This document shows, piece by piece, positions 28,068 through 36,738 of a stretch of 64,000 nt of DNA; position 1 is the stretch's first letter, and each line of letters begins with the position of its first letter. The position numbers were made by a program, and so were the translations under genes. The stretch comes from Tepidibacter thalassicus DSM 15285 (GTDB taxonomy: Bacteria; Bacillota; Clostridia; Peptostreptococcales; Peptostreptococcaceae): positions 124,001 through 188,000 of the forward strand of contig NZ_FQXH01000006.1 in assembly GCF_900129915.1 (NCBI RefSeq), in the 5' to 3' direction. The notes beneath the pieces are model-generated. The model was not told where the DNA came from. It was given only the letters and a program-made list of their open reading frames with translations, and searched no databases.

Positions 28068-28939
28068 AATTCCTCCCTAAATTTATTGGCAATATATCTA
28101 GATAATACATTCATAAGCAATGTAATAATAAACAAAAGCATAGCAACTACAAATAAAGTTTGAGCTTCTATTGTTCCTTTTGCTGTATCTCCTTGACTTA
28201 CTTGAACTATAAATCCTGTCATAGTTTGAATACTTTCAAGTGGATTTAAAGTAAACTTTGGAGTTGACCCGGCAGCAAGAGCAACTATCATTGTTTCCCC
28301 TATTGCTCTTGATATAGCTAAAATAAAAGACGATATTATTCCCGATATAGATGCAGGTAAAATCACCCCAAATACAACTTCAAATTTTGTAAGCCCAAGA
28401 GCATAAGCACCTTCTCTTAAACTTTTAGGAACTGCCTGCATAGAATCCTCACTTAAAGACAATACCGTTGGAATAGTCATTATGCCTACAGCTACAGCAG
28501 CACTTAATGCATTATAAATATTCGTTTGAGGTATTAATTTTTGAAGTATAGGAGTTAAAAAATTAAGTGCAAAAAAACCATAAACTATAGAAGGTATTCC
28601 TGCTAATATTTCTAAAATAGGTTTAACTACTTTTCTAACTTTTTTATTTGAATATTCACTCAAATAAATAGCACTTAAAATTCCTATTGGTATAGAAATT
28701 ATAGACGAAAAAAATACTATCAAAAAAGTTCCACAAACTAATGGCAATACTCCAAAATGCTGAGGTTTTAAAAGCGGAGTCCACTGTTTTTTTGTGAAAA
28801 ACTCCACTAAAGATACATGAGTAAAAAACAATGCACTTTCTTTAATCAAAATTAAAAATATATTAACAGTTATAATTATAGATACAATTCCAAAAACAAA
28901 TAGAATGTACCTTATCACTTTCTCTTTTAAACTCTTCAT
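28064..28939 (-). CDS. pstC: Phosphate ABC transporter permease PstC
   Basis: A 291-residue membrane protein with six transmembrane segments, the EAA loop MQAVPKSLREGAYALGLTKFEVV, and GIPSIVYGFFALNFL. The ATG at 28939 follows SD GGAGGAATGGAG and is better placed than the upstream frame start at 28954. A hairpin upstream may lower its expression relative to pstS. Confidence 0.95.
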   Translation of the reverse strand: MKSLKEKVIRYILFVFGIVSIIITVNIFLILIKESALFFTHVSLVEFFTKKQWTPLLKPQHFGVLPLVCGTFLIVFFSSIISIPIGILSAIYLSEYSNKKVRKVVKPILEILAGIPSIVYGFFALNFLTPILQKLIPQTNIYNALSAAVAVGIMTIPTVLSLSEDSMQAVPKSLREGAYALGLTKFEVVFGVILPASISGIISSFILAISRAIGETMIVALAAGSTPKFTLNPLESIQTMTGFIVQVSQGDTAKGTIEAQTLFVVAMLLFIITLLMNVLSRYIANKFREEF

Positions 28940-28966
28940 ACTCCATTCCTCCAAATTATAATAATA

Positions 28967-28987
28967 AAGAGCCCAGCTGGAGCTCTT
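28967..28987 (-). other. Hairpin between pstS and pstC (attenuator-like)
   Basis: AAGAGC-TCCAGCTGG-GCTCTT forms a compact stem followed by TATTATTATAATTT. A partial terminator here would give more binding protein than permease, as is common in pst operons. Confidence 0.55.
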
Positions 28988-29001
28988 GTATTTAATAAAA
29001 A

Positions 29002-29940
29002 TTATTCCATTTCAGAAAGTTGATTATCATACTCAGATTGCGGCAATTTAACATATCCAACTTCCGAAATTAATTCTTTTCCTTCTGTCAAATAATATTT
29101 TACAAACTTATTAACTTCTGGTTTCTGCAAAGACTCTTTATTTACGTATATAAATAGCGGTCTTGAAAGAGGTTCATACTTCCCATTTTCTATTGTTTGA
29201 GCATTAGGTTCAATAGGTCCATTTCCCGAATCTATTGGAACTACTTTCAGCTTATCTTTATTTTCTATATAATATGCATATCCAAAAAATCCTAAAGAGT
29301 ATTTATCTCCCGATATGCCATTTACTAAAACATTGTCATCTTCACTCGCAGTATAATCAACCCTTATTGCCCCAGCTTCTCCATTTATTTCTTCTGTAAA
29401 ATAATCAAATGTTCCAGAATCACTTCCTGGTCCATAAAGTTTTATAGGTTCAGCCGGCCATTCCTCTCTTACATCTTTCCACGTTTTAACATTACTATTT
29501 GGTTTCCATATTTTATTAAGTTCTTCTATAGTCAAATAATCTACAAAATCATTGTCTTTATTTACTACTACAGAAAGTCCATCATATGCAATTTTAAATT
29601 CCAAATAATCAATCCCTACATCTTGTGCTTTTTTAAGTTCTTTATCTTTTATAGGCCTTGATGCATCATTTATATCAGTTTCTTTTGCTAAAAACTTCTC
29701 AAATCCACCTCCTGTACCCGAGAAATTCACTGTAACTTTTACACCTTGATTTTTCTTTTGAAATTCTTCAGCAACAGCCTCACTTATTGGATATACAGTA
29801 CTAGACCCATCTATTACTATTGTTTTGCTTAATTTTTCCTGAGAATCTTCAGTTTTCATTCCACATCCTACTAAAATCCAAACCGATAAAACCCCTATTA
29901 ATCCCAAAGAAAAAATTTTTTTGATACTACAAGTTATCAT
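29002..29940 (-). CDS. pstS: Phosphate-binding lipoprotein PstS
   Basis: The 312-residue protein has a lipoprotein signal (lipobox ILVGC), then the phosphate-binding fold with IDGSSTVYPISEAVAEEF, NFSGTGGGFEKF and YGPGSDSGTFDYF, loops that hold phosphate. First gene of pstSCAB. ATG 29940 lies seven bases after GGGAG and is chosen over ATG 29946, which is too near the SD. AT-rich 11-bp-spaced repeats upstream look like a Pho box. Confidence 0.95.
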   Translation of the reverse strand: MITCSIKKIFSLGLIGVLSVWILVGCGMKTEDSQEKLSKTIVIDGSSTVYPISEAVAEEFQKKNQGVKVTVNFSGTGGGFEKFLAKETDINDASRPIKDKELKKAQDVGIDYLEFKIAYDGLSVVVNKDNDFVDYLTIEELNKIWKPNSNVKTWKDVREEWPAEPIKLYGPGSDSGTFDYFTEEINGEAGAIRVDYTASEDDNVLVNGISGDKYSLGFFGYAYYIENKDKLKVVPIDSGNGPIEPNAQTIENGKYEPLSRPLFIYVNKESLQKPEVNKFVKYYLTEGKELISEVGYVKLPQSEYDNQLSEME

Positions 29941-30023
29941 ACCCATTCTCCCTTCAATTTTTTATATGTAACTTTAATACATATCTAGAATACTATTTAT
30001 TTGTTATAAAAATATTAATTATT

Positions 30024-30060
30024 TGTTATGTATTAATTAAATTTATTAAATAATTGTTAA
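30024..30060 (-). promoter_or_regulatory. Possible Pho box upstream of pstS
   Basis: On the minus strand, TTAACA, TTAATA, AATTAA and AACAAA recur at 11-bp steps, as in Bacillus PhoP sites (TTAACA direct repeats). The region is very AT-rich, so chance is possible. Confidence 0.4.
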
Positions 30061-30147
30061 ATTATTATTTTTAAAAATAACATTTGATTATTTATGCAAT
30101 CAGGTGTAAAATATAAGAATGCAATTTTTAAAGAAAGGAAGTTTTTT

Positions 30148-31968
30148 ATGTCAAAAAAACAAGAAATAATAAATATAGCAGTTATAGCTCACGTAGATGC
30201 AGGAAAATCTACTTTGGTAGATGCTTTTTTAAGCCAAAGTGGAGTTTTTAGAGAAAACCAAGAAGTAGTAGAATGTGTAATGGATAGCAATGATTTAGAA
30301 AGAGAAAGAGGTATAACTATATACTCAAAGAACTGTTCTATACAGTATAAAGGGGTAAAAATAAATATCGTCGATACACCTGGACACTCTGATTTTTCTT
30401 CTGAAGTTGAAAGAGTTATAAAAACTGTAGATACTGTAATTTTACTAGTCGATTCTAGCGAAGGCCCTATGCCTCAAACTAGATTTGTTCTTCAAAAATC
30501 TTTAGAGTTAGGCTTAAAACCAATTTTATTTATAAATAAAATTGATAAAAAAGATCAAAGAGCTGAAGAAGTAGTAGATATGGTATTTGACTTATTTGTC
30601 GATTTAAATGCTACCGATGAACAATTAGATTTTCCAATTATATATGGTATAGCAAAAGATGGAATTGCAAAAAAAGAACTAGAAGATGAAAGCAATGACT
30701 TATCTCCTTTATTTGAAACAATACTTAATCACGTAAATGTATATCCCGATTATGACAATGAACCTCTTCAAATGCAAATATCCGCACTTGCTTACGATGA
30801 TTATATTGGAAGATTAGGTATAGGAAGAATATATAAAGGCACTCTTAAAAACGGTCAAACAGTTTCTATTTCAAAAAGAAATGGATCTATTGAAAAAGGT
30901 AAAATATCTAAACTTTTTGTATATGAAGGTTTAAAACAAGTTCCAAAAAATGAAGCAAAAAGTGGAGATATTGTGGTTATTGCAGGTATATCCGATATAT
31001 CAATAGGAGAAACAGTTTGTAATGAAGACAATGTAATTCCTATGGAAATGATAAAAATAGAAGAACCTACTTTATCTATGAACTTTTTAGTTAATGATTC
31101 TCCTTTTGCTGGACAAAGTGGAAAATTTTTAACTACAAGACATCTAAAAGATAGACTTGAAAAAGAACTTGAAGTAAATATAGGTCTTAAAGTAGAACCA
31201 CTAGATACTACTGATGGATACAAAGTTTCAGGTAGAGGTGAACTTCATTTATCTATACTTATTGAAAATATGAGAAGAGAAGGATATGAACTTTCAGTCT
31301 CTAAACCTGAGGTCTTAATGCATAGAGAAAACGGAAAATTAGTAGAACCAGTTGAACGAGTTATTATAAATGTTCCCGATGAATATTCTGGAACTGTAAT
31401 ATCTAAGCTTAATTTGAGAAAAGGAATTATGCAAAGCATGGAATCTGAAAATAATTACACAAAACTCGAATATATCGTTCCAACTAGAGGTTTAATTGGA
31501 TATAGAAGTGAATTTATAAACGATACTCGAGGAGAAGGAACTATTGTACGTTCTTTCGAAAGATTTGAAGAATATAAAGGTGAAATACCTCAAAGATCAA
31601 ATGGAGTTTTAATATCTCAAAACAAAGGAACTGCCATGGCTTATTCTTTATTCAATTTAAGTGAAAGAGCTACTATGTTTATAAAGCCAGGTACTGAAGT
31701 TTATGAAGGTATGATTATAGGAATGAATTCTAGGAAAGAAGATATGGTAGTTAATCCATGTAAAAATAAAAAATTAACTAATACAAGAGCATCAGGTTCT
31801 GATGATGCTATAAAATTAACTCCTCCTAAAACATTTACTTTAGAAGAAGCATTAGAATTTATAACCGATGATGAACTTGTAGAAATAACTCCAGATTCTA
31901 TAAGACTTAGAAAAAAAATATTAAACGAAAATGATAGAATTAAATACAAAAATAGAAACAAAAAATAA
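30148..31968 (+). CDS. typA: Translational GTPase TypA/BipA
   Basis: The 606-residue ribosome-binding GTPase has P-loop AHVDAGKST, switch II DTPGHSDF, NKID and a C-terminal family domain (QNKGTAMAYSLFNLSERATMF). It helps ribosome assembly and stress or cold adaptation. An ATG at 30094 opens the frame, but the ATG at 30148 (MSKKQEIINIAVIAHVDAG) follows SD AAAGGAAG and gives the normal length. Monocistronic. Confidence 0.95.
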   Translation: MSKKQEIINIAVIAHVDAGKSTLVDAFLSQSGVFRENQEVVECVMDSNDLERERGITIYSKNCSIQYKGVKINIVDTPGHSDFSSEVERVIKTVDTVILLVDSSEGPMPQTRFVLQKSLELGLKPILFINKIDKKDQRAEEVVDMVFDLFVDLNATDEQLDFPIIYGIAKDGIAKKELEDESNDLSPLFETILNHVNVYPDYDNEPLQMQISALAYDDYIGRLGIGRIYKGTLKNGQTVSISKRNGSIEKGKISKLFVYEGLKQVPKNEAKSGDIVVIAGISDISIGETVCNEDNVIPMEMIKIEEPTLSMNFLVNDSPFAGQSGKFLTTRHLKDRLEKELEVNIGLKVEPLDTTDGYKVSGRGELHLSILIENMRREGYELSVSKPEVLMHRENGKLVEPVERVIINVPDEYSGTVISKLNLRKGIMQSMESENNYTKLEYIVPTRGLIGYRSEFINDTRGEGTIVRSFERFEEYKGEIPQRSNGVLISQNKGTAMAYSLFNLSERATMFIKPGTEVYEGMIIGMNSRKEDMVVNPCKNKKLTNTRASGSDDAIKLTPPKTFTLEEALEFITDDELVEITPDSIRLRKKILNENDRIKYKNRNKK

Positions 31969-31993
31969 AGGGTGTAAAATTCACCCTTTTTTT
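31968..31993. terminator. Bidirectional terminator between typA and the symporter gene
   Basis: AAAGGGTG and CACCCTTTTTTT pair around TAAAATT; T-rich on the plus strand, and it overlaps the symporter stop codon. Confidence 0.85.
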
Positions 31994-33239
31994 AATTTGA
32001 ATAATACATATTTTCATCAAATTCTCCTTCAGTTTTCGAAACAACTATTGTACAAACTGAATCTCCTGTTATATTTATAACTGTTCTACACATATCAAGT
32101 ATTCTATCTATACCTATAATTAAAGCAATTCCTTCAACAGGAAGTCCTACAGATTGAAGAACCATAGATAATGTTATCATTCCAACCCCTGGAACTCCAG
32201 CAGTTCCAACAGAAGCAAGAGTTGCCGTAAGTATTATAGTTAAAAATGCCTGCATAGATAAATCTATTCCATAAACTTGAGATATAAATATCGCTGCAAC
32301 CCCTTGCATTATAGCCGTACCATCCATATTTATAGTAGCTCCAAGAGGAATTGTAAACGATGCAATATTCTTTGACACTCCCATATTCTCTACCGCTTCA
32401 ATTGTAACCGGAAGAGTTGCATTACTAGATGAAGTTGAAAAAGCAACCCCAGCTACAGGTAAAAACTTCTTAAAAAATACCATAGGATTTAACTTTCCAA
32501 CTGTACTTAATATTCCCATATAAGTCAATAATGCATGAATTATCAACGTGAGCACTACAGCAATCATATACTTAATAAGCGAACCCATAGCTTCAAACCC
32601 AACTGTTGCAAAAGTCTTAGTAATCAATGCAAATACTCCAAATGGTGCAAATTCCATAACTACCATTACCATTTTCATAACTATCTCATTTAAAGAATTA
32701 AATATTTGAATAACTGGATTTGCCTTTTCTCCAACGAGAGCCATGCTTATACCCATTAAAAGAGAAAATACTATAATTTGAAGCATTGATCCGTTTGCCA
32801 TGGAAGCTATCGGATTTGTAGGTACCATATCTATTATAACATCAACTAATGCCTTACCCTCTCCTATTGTAGGTTTTTGTTTTATTATATAAGACAAATC
32901 TAGTCCAATCCCTGGATTTATAATTTTACCTACTACTAAAGCAAGACTTATTGCTATAGCAGTTGTCAAAACATAAAATCCTAAAGTTTTTACTCCTACT
33001 CTTCCTAACTTCTTAACATCGCCAATAGAAGAAGCCCCACAAACTAGCGATATAAATACCAACGGAACTACCAGCATTTTAATAGCATTTATAAATACAC
33101 TTCCTACAACCTTAAAAATACCATTTATCAAAACAACATCTTTAAAATACCCAGAAGGCATTCTATTTAAAATTATTCCAAGCACAAGACCTAATAAAAG
33201 TCCTATAAAAATCTTACTTGTAAGACTTAATTTTTTCAT
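31992..33239 (-). CDS. DAACS-family dicarboxylate/amino acid:cation symporter
   Basis: The 415-residue membrane protein has the family's serine-rich reentrant loop FSTSSSNATLP, the NMDGTAIMQG substrate/sodium site and the second loop GTAGVPGVGMI. It imports glutamate, aspartate or a C4-dicarboxylate with Na+ or H+. It lies just downstream of a GlnL/GlnK-like two-component pair, which probably controls it, and there is a hairpin/operator candidate in the 172-bp gap. Substrate is not decided by sequence. Confidence 0.9.
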   Translation of the reverse strand: MKKLSLTSKIFIGLLLGLVLGIILNRMPSGYFKDVVLINGIFKVVGSVFINAIKMLVVPLVFISLVCGASSIGDVKKLGRVGVKTLGFYVLTTAIAISLALVVGKIINPGIGLDLSYIIKQKPTIGEGKALVDVIIDMVPTNPIASMANGSMLQIIVFSLLMGISMALVGEKANPVIQIFNSLNEIVMKMVMVVMEFAPFGVFALITKTFATVGFEAMGSLIKYMIAVVLTLIIHALLTYMGILSTVGKLNPMVFFKKFLPVAGVAFSTSSSNATLPVTIEAVENMGVSKNIASFTIPLGATINMDGTAIMQGVAAIFISQVYGIDLSMQAFLTIILTATLASVGTAGVPGVGMITLSMVLQSVGLPVEGIALIIGIDRILDMCRTVINITGDSVCTIVVSKTEGEFDENMYYSN

Positions 33240-33378
33240 ATCTTCCCCTCCTTATTTTCCATCAAATACTAAATTTTGTTTTATAATATATTTAATACAT
33301 ATTTTTTATTATTTGTATTTACAGTTTTATTTTACACGGAAGATACAAAAAAATACTGAAATATTCAAAATAATACTC

Positions 33379-33399
33379 TGCAATTTTCAAGAAATTGCA
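33379..33399 (-). repeat. Inverted repeat upstream of the symporter gene
   Basis: TGCAATTT and AAATTGCA-type arms around CTTG lie between the response-regulator stop codon and the symporter start. No T-run follows, so an operator for the adjacent regulator is possible; a weak hairpin is the alternative. Confidence 0.4.
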
Positions 33400-33411
33400 A
33401 TTTAATATAAT

Positions 33412-34251
33412 CTATATTTCATTTTGTATAAGTAATCCTTCAATAAACTTTTTCACACTTATCTTTCCACCAGCAGCATTCTTCCCTCTCATATAATCCA
33501 TTTCAGCTTTCACGTCTTCAAAATTAAACAGAGAATTTGAATATGTCAAAAAATCATCATTCATATAATCTTCTATACCTAAACTCGATATATTACTTAA
33601 AGCTTTATTTATAGCTCTTCTTATTCTCTGTTCCATAGCCTTTGGATTATCACTTAATATTTTGCAAATTTCACTTATCTTGTAATTTAAATTCTTTTCA
33701 CCTTTACTAATTAAATACTCACATACCATCATTATATCTTTACTTCCCATTTCACCTGCTATCCCAAGTTTTGACAATATAAATCTTATATTTGAAATAT
33801 TCGAATCATTTCTTGCATTATACTTACTTAAATTCAATTCCGAAAACATATTCTTAATACTAATCAAGGTTTTACCCATTTCAATCTTCTCTTTGACATT
33901 GTTAATAACCCCGACTACTTCTATTATATTTATAGGCTTATTTATAAAAAACTCTATACCTTGCATATATGCTTTAGCTATCATATCTTTAGAAGAAACT
34001 TGAGATATCATTATAAATTTAATATCTTCTCTTATTTCCTTAATTTCTTTAACAATATCTATTCCATCTTTTTCTGGCATTAACAAATCAATTATAACTA
34101 TATCAGGTTTTTTGAGAATAATATCTTGTACACATTTCTCTCCACCTAAAGAGTAGCCTATAACTTCTCCCAAATTTTTATCTTCTATTATATTTTCTAA
34201 TATTCTTATTATACTAATATCATCATCAACTACATAAAACTTCAAAATCAT
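33412..34251 (-). CDS. Response regulator with YcbB-type DNA-binding domain (GlnL/DctR-like)
   Basis: The 279-residue protein has a receiver domain (1-120; acidic pocket DDD near 9-11, phosphoacceptor in IVIIDLLMPEKDG, lysine in FFINKP) and a C-terminal YcbB-like helical DNA-binding domain (about 150-270; IRFILSKLGI, MEQRIRRAINKALSNISSLG). In B. subtilis the related GlnL controls glutamine use. The gene overlaps the sensor kinase by four bases and is followed by a DAACS transporter gene. Confidence 0.82.
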   Translation of the reverse strand: MILKFYVVDDDISIIRILENIIEDKNLGEVIGYSLGGEKCVQDIILKKPDIVIIDLLMPEKDGIDIVKEIKEIREDIKFIMISQVSSKDMIAKAYMQGIEFFINKPINIIEVVGVINNVKEKIEMGKTLISIKNMFSELNLSKYNARNDSNISNIRFILSKLGIAGEMGSKDIMMVCEYLISKGEKNLNYKISEICKILSDNPKAMEQRIRRAINKALSNISSLGIEDYMNDDFLTYSNSLFNFEDVKAEMDYMRGKNAAGGKISVKKFIEGLLIQNEI

Positions 34252-35516
34252 TCCCCCTCCAAATTGTACTTTGGTATTATAATTTCAAAAACAGTTCCAA
34301 TTTTGTACTTAGAAATTACATTTATTTCTCCACAAAAATGATTTTCAACCATTTCCTTTACTATTGTAAGTCCTATTCCTCTATTAATATCTCCTGTATT
34401 AATATCAAATTTTGTCGAAAATCCAGGTTTAAATATGTATTCCTTATCTCTATCTTTTATACCTTTTCCATTATCACATATTCTAAACACATGATTATTT
34501 GAAGAAATAAAATGACTAACTTCTATAATTCCCTTACGTTCCAATCCATCTATTGCTTCAATTGAATTATTTATTAAATTTCTAAGTATTGATATTAACA
34601 TATAATGATCTTTAACTTGTATATCTACATCATTTTTAAACACGATATCTATATCTTTTCCACTAGAATTTATAAACTTTTTAGTACTATCTTCCAATAT
34701 ATTAAATATATAATTTAAACTCATTTTTTTATAATTTGATTTAATATTTGTAAATTCTTCTATCCCCTTTATAACTCTAACATAATCTTTTTTAATTTCA
34801 TGAATATCTTTTGTTATAGAAAGAGACAACTCTTTTATATTATCCTGTATATTAATATTATTCAATATTTCGTATAATTTAAATGATTTTGTCATAACAT
34901 CTTCTATATTATCCATATTTTTATTCATAAAATATACTTCCGATTTCAAACTAGATATTAAAAAAATTAACTTTCTATACCTTTCTTCATGTTCTTCTTT
35001 TTCTAACAAAATATTATATTTTTTTATTATATTCAAAACTACTAAAATCAATATAGACCTAAACAAAGCAACTGCAGCTAAAATTTTAATAATAATATAT
35101 ATATCGCTATTTAACTTATTATTAATTCTAAATAATATCTCACATGTATTAGATATAAAATCACATGTCCACAAACTTGCAAATATTACATATATATTTT
35201 TTTTATTTCCTATATTAAAAATCTTAAATAAAACCCCATACAATAAATAAAAAATAACGACAGGATAATTCGCAACAAAAGACTTATATAAATTTAAATT
35301 TATAATAGAATACACCAAAACTCTAAACAAAAACACTATAGCAGATGTAACAACAGAAGCTTTTATTATGTCTATTTTCTCAAAAAGAATTAAAAATAAG
35401 GAGAAAAATATAACAGCAACAGATATCCTAAAATCACTTATAAACAAATTTACATATATTTGAGATACAAAAGATACAGTAAAAGCTATTACTAAAATTT
35501 TTTTAAAGCATTTCAT
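34248..35516 (-). CDS. Membrane sensor histidine kinase (GlnK-like)
   Basis: The 422-residue kinase has about six transmembrane segments (1-165) and a C-terminal ATPase (about 300-415: N-box RNLINNSIEAI, G1 ICDNGKGIKD, G2 GIGLTIVKEM). The dimerisation histidine is not of the usual HELRTP type; the segment SLSITKDIHEIKKDY is the most likely phosphorylation site, as in GlnK/CitA-like proteins. The signal is unknown; glutamate, glutamine or a dicarboxylate is inferred from its neighbour symporter. It precedes its regulator with a 4-bp overlap. Confidence 0.82.
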   Translation of the reverse strand: MKCFKKILVIAFTVSFVSQIYVNLFISDFRISVAVIFFSLFLILFEKIDIIKASVVTSAIVFLFRVLVYSIINLNLYKSFVANYPVVIFYLLYGVLFKIFNIGNKKNIYVIFASLWTCDFISNTCEILFRINNKLNSDIYIIIKILAAVALFRSILILVVLNIIKKYNILLEKEEHEERYRKLIFLISSLKSEVYFMNKNMDNIEDVMTKSFKLYEILNNINIQDNIKELSLSITKDIHEIKKDYVRVIKGIEEFTNIKSNYKKMSLNYIFNILEDSTKKFINSSGKDIDIVFKNDVDIQVKDHYMLISILRNLINNSIEAIDGLERKGIIEVSHFISSNNHVFRICDNGKGIKDRDKEYIFKPGFSTKFDINTGDINRGIGLTIVKEMVENHFCGEINVISKYKIGTVFEIIIPKYNLEGE

Positions 35517-35525
35517 TTTATCACC

Positions 35526-36626
35526 CTAATTTAAAGCTATATTTTCTAATTGTTTCTCTATAAATAAAGTCTTTTCTTCCATCAAATCCAAAAATATATT
35601 TTTATGAGATACAAATCTTCCTTTTTTATCTACCAAAAGCTTTACAACAGGCCTATCTAGCATACACTTATTTTGAGAATACACTATAGCTTTTGACCCA
35701 TCAGACAACTTCACTATAGAACCTTCTTTAAATTTAACAACTCTCGATAAAAAAAGTTTAACTATTTCAAAATCAAATTCATTATAACCCAAACTATATA
35801 TATATTCTGAAGCAGCATAAACAGTCATTGCTTTTCTATAAACTCTATCAGTTGTTAAAGCATCAAATACATCTGCTATAGAACAAATTCTCGCCAATAT
35901 ATATATAGCTTCTCCACTAAGTTGATTAGGATAACCAGTTCCATTCCATTTTTCATGATGTTGAAGTATAATTTGTTTGCTAATAGAAGAAATTTCTTCT
36001 CCATAATTATCATTTATATACCTATATCCAAGTTCAGGATGTTTTTCTATCTCTTTTCTCTCATCTGCAGTAAGCTTTGATGGCTTATTTAAAATACGAG
36101 AATCTATAAAAGTTTTTCCTATATCATGAAGCAAAGCTCCTAAAGCCAATTTTTGAAGCTTTATTTTATCATACTTCAAAAGTATTCCAATATAAATACA
36201 AGATACTGTTACATTTAAACTATGTTCATAAAGATAATCATCTACTATTCTCAATTGGTTTACATTATAAGAAATATCTCTATTTGATGTTAATATATCT
36301 AAAAGCTCTGACACTGTATTATTTATAATAGTCATATTAAGCCCTATATTTTTTCCCTTTTTTATTGTATTAAACTGATCTTTTATAATCTGTTTAGCTT
36401 CTATAAATTTTTCATTGGGAATAATTTCATTTATTTCTATACCTTCAGATATTTCATCTACTACATAAATATAGTTTATTCCCTTTAAAATTAATTGTTT
36501 TATATAATTTTCATTTAACTTCACTTTATCTTGAAGCAACAATAAACCATCACAATATATAGGTCTCCCTACATAATATTCATATTTTTTAACATCTATA
36601 TAATTTATATTTACAAGTCTCAACAT
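35526..36626 (-). CDS. HD-GYP domain c-di-GMP phosphodiesterase
   Basis: The 366-residue soluble protein has an N-terminal ligand-free region (1-110) and an HD-GYP domain: LLHDIGK, HPELGYRYI, HHEKWNGTGYP and ARICSIADVFDALTTDRVYR, all with the metal-binding and GYP residues intact. It hydrolyses cyclic di-GMP. ATG 36626 is chosen over GTG 36632, which lies in the SD GAGGTG. It is ten bases upstream of the sensor kinase gene on the same strand, so the three may be co-transcribed. Confidence 0.88.
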   Translation of the reverse strand: MLRLVNINYIDVKKYEYYVGRPIYCDGLLLLQDKVKLNENYIKQLILKGINYIYVVDEISEGIEINEIIPNEKFIEAKQIIKDQFNTIKKGKNIGLNMTIINNTVSELLDILTSNRDISYNVNQLRIVDDYLYEHSLNVTVSCIYIGILLKYDKIKLQKLALGALLHDIGKTFIDSRILNKPSKLTADERKEIEKHPELGYRYINDNYGEEISSISKQIILQHHEKWNGTGYPNQLSGEAIYILARICSIADVFDALTTDRVYRKAMTVYAASEYIYSLGYNEFDFEIVKLFLSRVVKFKEGSIVKLSDGSKAIVYSQNKCMLDRPVVKLLVDKKGRFVSHKNIFLDLMEEKTLFIEKQLENIALN

Positions 36627-36689
36627 TATCACCTCTTATACTATACTATTCTTATACACCAAAAAAATAAATAGGATAAAAGCACCTAA

Positions 36690-36725
36690 AAAAAAGTCCC
36701 AATATTAAAAATATCAGGACTTTCC
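36690..36725 (-). terminator. Terminator of pepF
   Basis: AAAGTCC and GGACTTT arms, with an inner ATATT/AATAT stem, precede a run of seven T on the minus strand. Confidence 0.85.
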
Positions 36726-36738
36726 TCAACAATTAAAA

